A DNA stretch of 64,000 nucleotides, from the NCBI RefSeq assembly GCF_024372725.1, contig NZ_VOUA01000007.1, forward strand, positions 1-64,000. Reading direction: 5' to 3'. Origin of the DNA: Methanosarcina sp. KYL-1 (GTDB taxonomy: Archaea > Halobacteriota > Methanosarcinia > Methanosarcinales > Methanosarcinaceae). A model generated the notes under the pieces. That model did no database searches. It had not been told where the DNA came from and worked only from the letters and a program-made list of their open reading frames with translations. The position numbers were made by a program, and so were the translations under genes. This document shows positions 59,521-64,000 of the stretch, one piece after another. The first letter of the stretch is position 1. Each line of letters opens with the position of its first letter.

Positions 59521-60633
59521 TCAGTATTCAGGCTCAAGCCCATCTATCTGCGCAAATGCTTTATCCACTTCGGCTCCTTCTTCTACCCTCTGCTTTTTCG
59601 CTTTCTCATGGTGAATTGCCTGGACAGCCACATTGTAGAGTTTTTCGAGCTCATGGGCGGATTCCAGAGTGAGGACCGAGAGGACCTGGGGGTATTCCCC
59701 GTTACACACGACTATTCCTTTAAAGACATGCCCGACGGCTCCGGAAAGTTTTTCGATTTCCGTTGAGATGTCATCGATGCTTAAGTATTTTCGGTCGCCT
59801 TTTATGATGACCATTGCCCTGCTGGCTTCGTCGTAGACATCGGTGGAAAAGAGCAGACCTGAGGGGGAAAGGGCGTTCTGGATGGCGGTCTTGACAGGGA
59901 GTTCTTTTTCAGCCCTGAAAAAGCCAATGGTTGCAAGGCCTGCACCCCCGCTCATAACCGTCTTGAAGTCTCCGAGGTCCGTTACCATCATCATTTCGCT
60001 GTCCAGGGCATCAAGCAGGAAAAGGATGCGTTCGGCGATCATATCGTTGATGCCGTTATAGGCTTCCTGGATACTTCCTCCGATGTTTTTCAGGTACTGG
60101 TTGTCCGCAAGGATGATCCCATCCGCGCCACTTGCCCGGATGTCTTTGAGAGAAAAGGCTGCATTTTGCAGGTAGAGGGTCCCTTCTTCCCTGAAGGGGA
60201 GGACTACAATGCAGTAAACGGGATAATCATAGCGTTCTTTCATTTCTTTTACAAGAAGGGGGGTAAATGAAGAACCGGTGCCTCCGGATGCCGAGGTCAG
60301 TACAAAAGCAATGTCAAAACTGCCCCTTTCCTCGATCTGGCGCATGATCATTTCTTTTTTCTCGTCAAAGACCTGCTTTCCTATGTTCCTGTTAGCGCCG
60401 ACTCCGTGAAGGTGAGGGATATGGATTCGGTCCTTCGCTTTTGTGAACCGCATCTCTTTTAAGTCATTGACAGCAGTGTTGATTGCAATGGTTTCCACCC
60501 GGCTTTTATACTTCTGCTTGGAATAAAATTTGGCAAGCTTGCCGCTTTTTCCCCCGCCGAAAGCGTGTTTGTTTATGGAATCCAGAATCCTGTTACCGCA
60601 CTGCCCGTTTCCTATTACCAGTATGTTGAGCAA
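59521..60633 (-). CDS. cetZ: CetZ/tubulin-like GTPase
   Basis: This is a tubulin/FtsZ-superfamily GTPase of the CetZ type, involved in cell shape in archaea. The 370 residues contain the GTP-binding GNGQCGNRILDSINKHAFGG at the start and the signature loop SASGGTGSSFTP near 112-122. Its TTG start at 60633 is chosen because GGAGGA lies 5 bases upstream and the Rossmann fold starts there. The open frame continues 17 codons upstream without a signal. No ftsZ is nearby. The tandem array follows its stop codon. Confidence 0.88.
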   Translation of the reverse strand: MLNILVIGNGQCGNRILDSINKHAFGGGKSGKLAKFYSKQKYKSRVETIAINTAVNDLKEMRFTKAKDRIHIPHLHGVGANRNIGKQVFDEKKEMIMRQIEERGSFDIAFVLTSASGGTGSSFTPLLVKEMKERYDYPVYCIVVLPFREEGTLYLQNAAFSLKDIRASGADGIILADNQYLKNIGGSIQEAYNGINDMIAERILFLLDALDSEMMMVTDLGDFKTVMSGGAGLATIGFFRAEKELPVKTAIQNALSPSGLLFSTDVYDEASRAMVIIKGDRKYLSIDDISTEIEKLSGAVGHVFKGIVVCNGEYPQVLSVLTLESAHELEKLYNVAVQAIHHEKAKKQRVEEGAEVDKAFAQIDGLEPEY

Positions 60634-60764
60634 AAAACTCCTCCATTTTAGGTATGTTCGCCTTTCCCTGTCCGGGTTATTCACGGTTTTTTACAGCGCA
60701 AAGCCTGCAATTACCGGGCTTTATCCTTTGATAACTCCTGATAACTCTTCCTGATTATATATAT

Positions 60765-62036
60765 TTAGTACTTGTATTCTCTGTGCTTTCTGTATACATG
60801 TACTCCCACGATTGCAAGGATCAGTATGGGGATTATATATACATATATCGGCTGTTCGAAGAGGAAATCTAACTTTCCTTTCATCACATAAATACTGGGG
60901 GTTGTCGCTTCGCCGGTTTCCTTGATGTTTGCGGCATCTCTCCCGTTATTGTACTCGTAAGAGAGCTCCGAGTTGATGCTGTAGGTGCCAATGTCATTTG
61001 CTTTCAGGGTGTACCTGAACTCCTTGTCATTGTTCGGCTGAAGCGTATCAATGTAGATCCTGGGGTTTCCGCCTACTACTTCAATGCCTTCGTCCCCTCC
61101 CATGTACTCGAGCCCATCGGGAACCTTGATGTCGAGGCGGACTGCCTGTGCAGGGGCATCACCTGTATTTTTCAGTATAACAGTTGAGGTTATTTTCCCG
61201 TTTCTTTCAACGGATAAAAGATCCACATTCATTGAAGCTTCAATACTTGCGCTCTGCTTATTTCCCTCGATTACGGTTATAGAGGGCATGTTCGAAGCGG
61301 ACTGGTAGATCTGGTCAGCACTGTTGGTGTAACTCGCAGTGACCGCTTTAAGTTTGAAGGTTCCTGCTTCAGTTGCCTTTAACTTATATATATATACGAG
61401 GGTTTCAGGGGTCGATTTTTGGTACCCGATTTCCGGAATTGTACTTGAAATTTCGTATGTGGTTTCTTCCAGAATGAAATGTTCCTGCTTTGGATCGGTA
61501 AACAGGACATTTCTTGCAACATCGTTTCCGGTATTCTTTGCTTTTACCGTCACGGTTATACTTTCACCGATATTTACTTCGGACTTGTCCACATCTTTTG
61601 TAATTTCAAGGTCAGGGTCCCCTGCAAAGGTCGCCTCGGAATGGCCTCCGTCGACGACTTCGTTTACATAGAGGTCTCCCATGTTGTAGTTGGACATCGT
61701 GATCTCAACGGTGGCCCTGGGAAGGACGCTTCCTGAGTGTACGGATTTCAGGCGCATCTGGATTTCACCCTCATCCCCAAACTCAAACTCAACGCTTTCA
61801 TTTATATCGAGCAGGCCGTCCTCGATCAACTTGCTCCTTTCGTACACGTAGTAAGAGGCGGTATTCGCTTCCACGAAGACGTCCGTAATTTCGATCACGT
61901 AGTTGTTAAGCTGGTATCCGTCTCCTTCTTCAATATCCCCGTCATATATTTCGGTTCTTGCTGAAGCTGCGCTGCCAAGCATCAACAGGATAAGAAACGC
62001 ACACAAAACAGGTATATGGATCCTTTTTAGTTTCAC
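60765..62036 (-). CDS. Secreted DUF11/S-layer-like protein
   Basis: This 423-residue protein has a signal peptide (IPVLCAFLILLMLGSAASA), then a beta-rich region with tandem DUF11/CARDB-like repeats (PDLEITKDVDKSEVNIGESI and later GDAPAQAVRLDIKVPDGLEY). The C-terminus is a membrane helix (IYVYIIPILILAIVGVHVYR) followed by a basic tail, so it is anchored on the outside of the cell. It resembles BatD-like or S-layer-associated proteins. No partner gene is adjacent. Confidence 0.85.
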   Translation of the reverse strand: MKLKRIHIPVLCAFLILLMLGSAASARTEIYDGDIEEGDGYQLNNYVIEITDVFVEANTASYYVYERSKLIEDGLLDINESVEFEFGDEGEIQMRLKSVHSGSVLPRATVEITMSNYNMGDLYVNEVVDGGHSEATFAGDPDLEITKDVDKSEVNIGESITVTVKAKNTGNDVARNVLFTDPKQEHFILEETTYEISSTIPEIGYQKSTPETLVYIYKLKATEAGTFKLKAVTASYTNSADQIYQSASNMPSITVIEGNKQSASIEASMNVDLLSVERNGKITSTVILKNTGDAPAQAVRLDIKVPDGLEYMGGDEGIEVVGGNPRIYIDTLQPNNDKEFRYTLKANDIGTYSINSELSYEYNNGRDAANIKETGEATTPSIYVMKGKLDFLFEQPIYVYIIPILILAIVGVHVYRKHREYKY

Positions 62037-62416
62037 TTCTGCTACCTCAAAGACCTGATAAAAAGAGCTATTTACGGCAGGTTTTTCTCCTCTTAATATT
62101 TTTCCGGTTCGTGACCTTAAATATCTTCAACAAAACCAGATATAAAGTTTGTGATCTTTTCTCATTTTTTATTATATAATTCACATTTAACCTGGTTCCA
62201 TTTTCTGATTTTATTGTGTTCTTTTATATTTTTATATTTTCTCTGCTCCTCTATATTCTGTTTCCCTTTTTTATTTTTTCGGTGTTTTGGAAGTCGAATC
62301 AAGAGAATGAATGTAAATTAAGGTAAATTAGAGTAAAAGGGAGGTAGATGAAGGCAAAATAGGTGAAATATGGGCAAAATAAGGATAAAAAAGGTTTTAT
62401 TGGAAAATAAACCTTT
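62037..62416. other. Gene-free region between nadC and the DUF11-like gene
   Basis: Spacer between two minus-strand genes, so it contains the promoter of the DUF11-like gene. It has T-rich stretches (about 62180-62280) and repeated GGTAAATTA/GGCAAAATA motifs. Nothing else is seen. Confidence 0.5.
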
Positions 62417-63250
62417 TTAATTGCCTGAATCCACAATTTCCAGGCTTATGTCAATCCATCTGGATTTATGAATCAATGAACCCATGGATATGACATCCAC
62501 ACCTGTTTTTGCGTATTGTTCGAGGTTTTCGCGGGAAATCCCGCCGGAAGCTTCTATCAGAACAGAGTTCCGCAGCCCTTTTTCTTCGAGTATGCCGAGG
62601 GTGTTTCGGATTTCTTCCGGTTTCATGTTGTCGAGCATGATGATGTCTGCTCCCATTCCTGCGGCAAGGACCGCGTCTCCTGCAGACTCGACCTCTACCT
62701 CGATTTTTCGGGTGAAACTTGATTTTCGGGCTGCCCTGATTGCGGCTTCGATTCCCATCAGCTTTATGTGGTTGTCCTTAATCATGACCGCGTCCGAAAG
62801 GTTGAACCTGTGCGAGTCTCCTCCGCCGGCAATGACTGCTTTCTTTTCGAACTTTCTGATCCCGGGTGTGGTCTTCCGGGTACATGCTACTCTCGTGGTT
62901 TCCGAGTGCCTCCTGACAATGTCGACGCAGGCCTGCGTCTGGGTTGCAATCCCACTGAGGTGCCCGAGGAAGTTCAGGACAAGGCGTTCCGCCCTGAGGA
63001 TGGAGACTGCTCCTCCCCTTAACCGGAAAATGATATCTCCTGCCTTGAGCCGGCTCCCGTCCTTCAGGTCGGTTTCGGCCTTAACTCCAAGGTAAGAACA
63101 GATTGCTGCAGCTTCCGTGATTCCGGAAACCGTACAGTCCTCTTTAGTGAAAATAACAGCTTCTGCAGGCCTGTCAGGTACAAGAGTACACGAAACATCG
63201 TCGTACCCCAGGTCTTCTTCTATGAAGCTTTCGATTTCCTTGATAAGCAT
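62417..63250 (-). CDS. nadC: Nicotinate-nucleotide diphosphorylase (carboxylating)
   Basis: This is quinolinate phosphoribosyltransferase, the last common step of de novo NAD synthesis. The 277 residues contain RLVLNFLGHLSGIATQTQAC, the catalytic-loop ACTRKTTPGIRKFEKKAVIA and the late EVEVESAGDAVLAAGMGADI with IMLDNMKPEEI. The ATG at 63250 begins MLIKEIESFIEEDLGYDDVS, the family start; the long upstream open frame is not used. It diverges from the aspartate dehydrogenase gene, which feeds the same pathway. Confidence 0.95.
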   Translation of the reverse strand: MLIKEIESFIEEDLGYDDVSCTLVPDRPAEAVIFTKEDCTVSGITEAAAICSYLGVKAETDLKDGSRLKAGDIIFRLRGGAVSILRAERLVLNFLGHLSGIATQTQACVDIVRRHSETTRVACTRKTTPGIRKFEKKAVIAGGGDSHRFNLSDAVMIKDNHIKLMGIEAAIRAARKSSFTRKIEVEVESAGDAVLAAGMGADIIMLDNMKPEEIRNTLGILEEKGLRNSVLIEASGGISRENLEQYAKTGVDVISMGSLIHKSRWIDISLEIVDSGN

Positions 63251-63502
63251 GGTCTTTACCCTGGGTACTCTATGCTCCCCGGATTTATAAGGTGTGCGGG
63301 CGTTTCTGCTGTCAGGGGTTTTGTAGAAACGTTTGTAAGAGAGGGAATTAAGTTCTGGTAATAGAAAGTTTGCGAGAGGGGCAATAGAAGGTTTTAAGAG
63401 AGGGAATGGAATACAGTACCCCTTGTCCTCCGGGCTTGCAAAGCCAGGCACTGGAAAAAGTTGCAATAGATTAATGTACTTATTATTTTTCAGGAGTTTA
63501 GA

Positions 63503-64000
63503 ATGCTCAAAATAGGAATTATTGGCTGCGGATTTATCGGCGGGCAGATCTGCAGGGCTGTTGACAAAGGTGAGGTGGAGGCGGAACTGTATGGCCTCTG
63601 TGACTCCTCGGTAGTTAAGGCCCTGGACCTTGCAGCTTCCCTCAATACATGCAAACCGCAGTACATGGAAATTGAAAAACTCGTTAGGAATGTGGACCTT
63701 GTAGTGGAATGTGCTTCCCAGGCGGCAGTCCGGTTCATAGTTCCCGAAGCCCTCAAAGCAGGGTGTGACGTAATGGTCCTCAGTGTCGGTGCCCTTGCGG
63801 ATAAAGCCCTCAGGGAGGAGCTTTTCAGGCTTGCGAAGGAGCACAACTGTAAACTCTACTTCCCCTCGGGAGCTGTTGTGGGGATCGACGGGCTGAACTC
63901 TGCATCTTCAGCAGGTATTTCCTCGGTTACCCTGACCACCCGGAAGCCTCCTTCAGGTCTTAAAGGGGCACCTTTTATCGTAGAACACGGGATTGAGCTT
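63503..64000 (+). CDS. nadX: L-aspartate dehydrogenase, 5' part (runs off the window)
   Basis: This NAD(P)-dependent aspartate dehydrogenase makes iminoaspartate, the precursor of quinolinate in NAD synthesis. The 166 visible residues comprise the Rossmann fold with GIIGCGFIGGQICRAVDKGE at the start, VECASQAAVRFIVPEALKAG and the conserved FPSGAVVGIDGLNSASSAGI near the active site. The ATG follows CAGGAG. The gene continues past 64000. Its divergent neighbour nadC supports the assignment, and nadA may follow downstream. Confidence 0.94.
   Translation, partial: MLKIGIIGCGFIGGQICRAVDKGEVEAELYGLCDSSVVKALDLAASLNTCKPQYMEIEKLVRNVDLVVECASQAAVRFIVPEALKAGCDVMVLSVGALADKALREELFRLAKEHNCKLYFPSGAVVGIDGLNSASSAGISSVTLTTRKPPSGLKGAPFIVEHGIEL

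Overview
The window is a piece of a methanogenic archaeon's chromosome, almost certainly a Methanosarcina species. The evidence is archaeal ribosomal proteins (S8e, S15P), a nascent-polypeptide-associated complex protein, TATA-type promoters, GGTGA/GGAGG ribosome-binding sites, AT-rich intergenic DNA, and a trimethylamine/dimethylamine methyltransferase locus whose two methyltransferase genes are each read through one in-frame TAG (pyrrolysine) codon. The cobamide genes cobY-cobS-cobZ-cbiB-cobD have the archaeal forms known from Methanosarcina. I cannot fix the species from sequence alone.

Layout. 1-128 is a 5S rRNA, presumably the end of an rRNA operon, followed by a GC-rich hairpin island (about 290-422) that may be a structured RNA. 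686-4816 holds a sodium-dependent transporter, NAC, an IscA-type protein and a nuclease-like protein. 4978-12250 has a glycogen debranching enzyme and two convergent secreted proteases (papain-like and subtilisin-like). 12618-27849 is a housekeeping stretch: hisI, a PIN/KH ATPase, a LysE-type exporter, two pilin-like proteins, hisH, an AIR-synthase-like protein, an NfeD/stomatin pair, a DHH nuclease with a DnaJ-type zinc finger, a GfcR-like regulator and a Nob1-like nuclease. 27983-28237 is a 17-unit tandem repeat. 28813-34595 has DUF169 and a small conserved protein, rps8e, an Lrp regulator with an aminotransferase, a TrmB-like regulator and a DUF5591 protein.

34817-41231 is the methylamine region on the minus strand: mtbC-mtbB, then mttB-mttC-mttP followed by a possible winged-helix protein and a 49-residue membrane protein. 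A gene-free 1.5-kb region lies upstream of mtbC. 42735-49643 is a minus-strand cobamide/Fe-S cluster (cobD-cbiB-cobZ-cobS-cobY-sufC-sufBD). Methylamine growth needs large amounts of corrinoid and Fe-S proteins, so the proximity is sensible, although co-regulation is inferred. 50342-55767 has hisS, a four-gene cluster of membrane-anchored pilin-like proteins of unknown function, and rps15. 55874-58911 is an ABC importer of the iron-complex/cobamide type. 59521-64000 holds a CetZ-like tubulin, a secreted DUF11-like protein, nadC and the start of an aspartate dehydrogenase gene.

Two features stand out. Most long intergenic regions carry a private short tandem repeat (12-42 bp units, 2 to 17 copies), several made from the last codons and stop codon of the neighbouring gene. 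Some translation signals are unusual: two pyrrolysine codons, an apparent ATT start for sufC, and a TAG in the pilin-like cluster whose readthrough would restore an ATGA overlap with the next gene.
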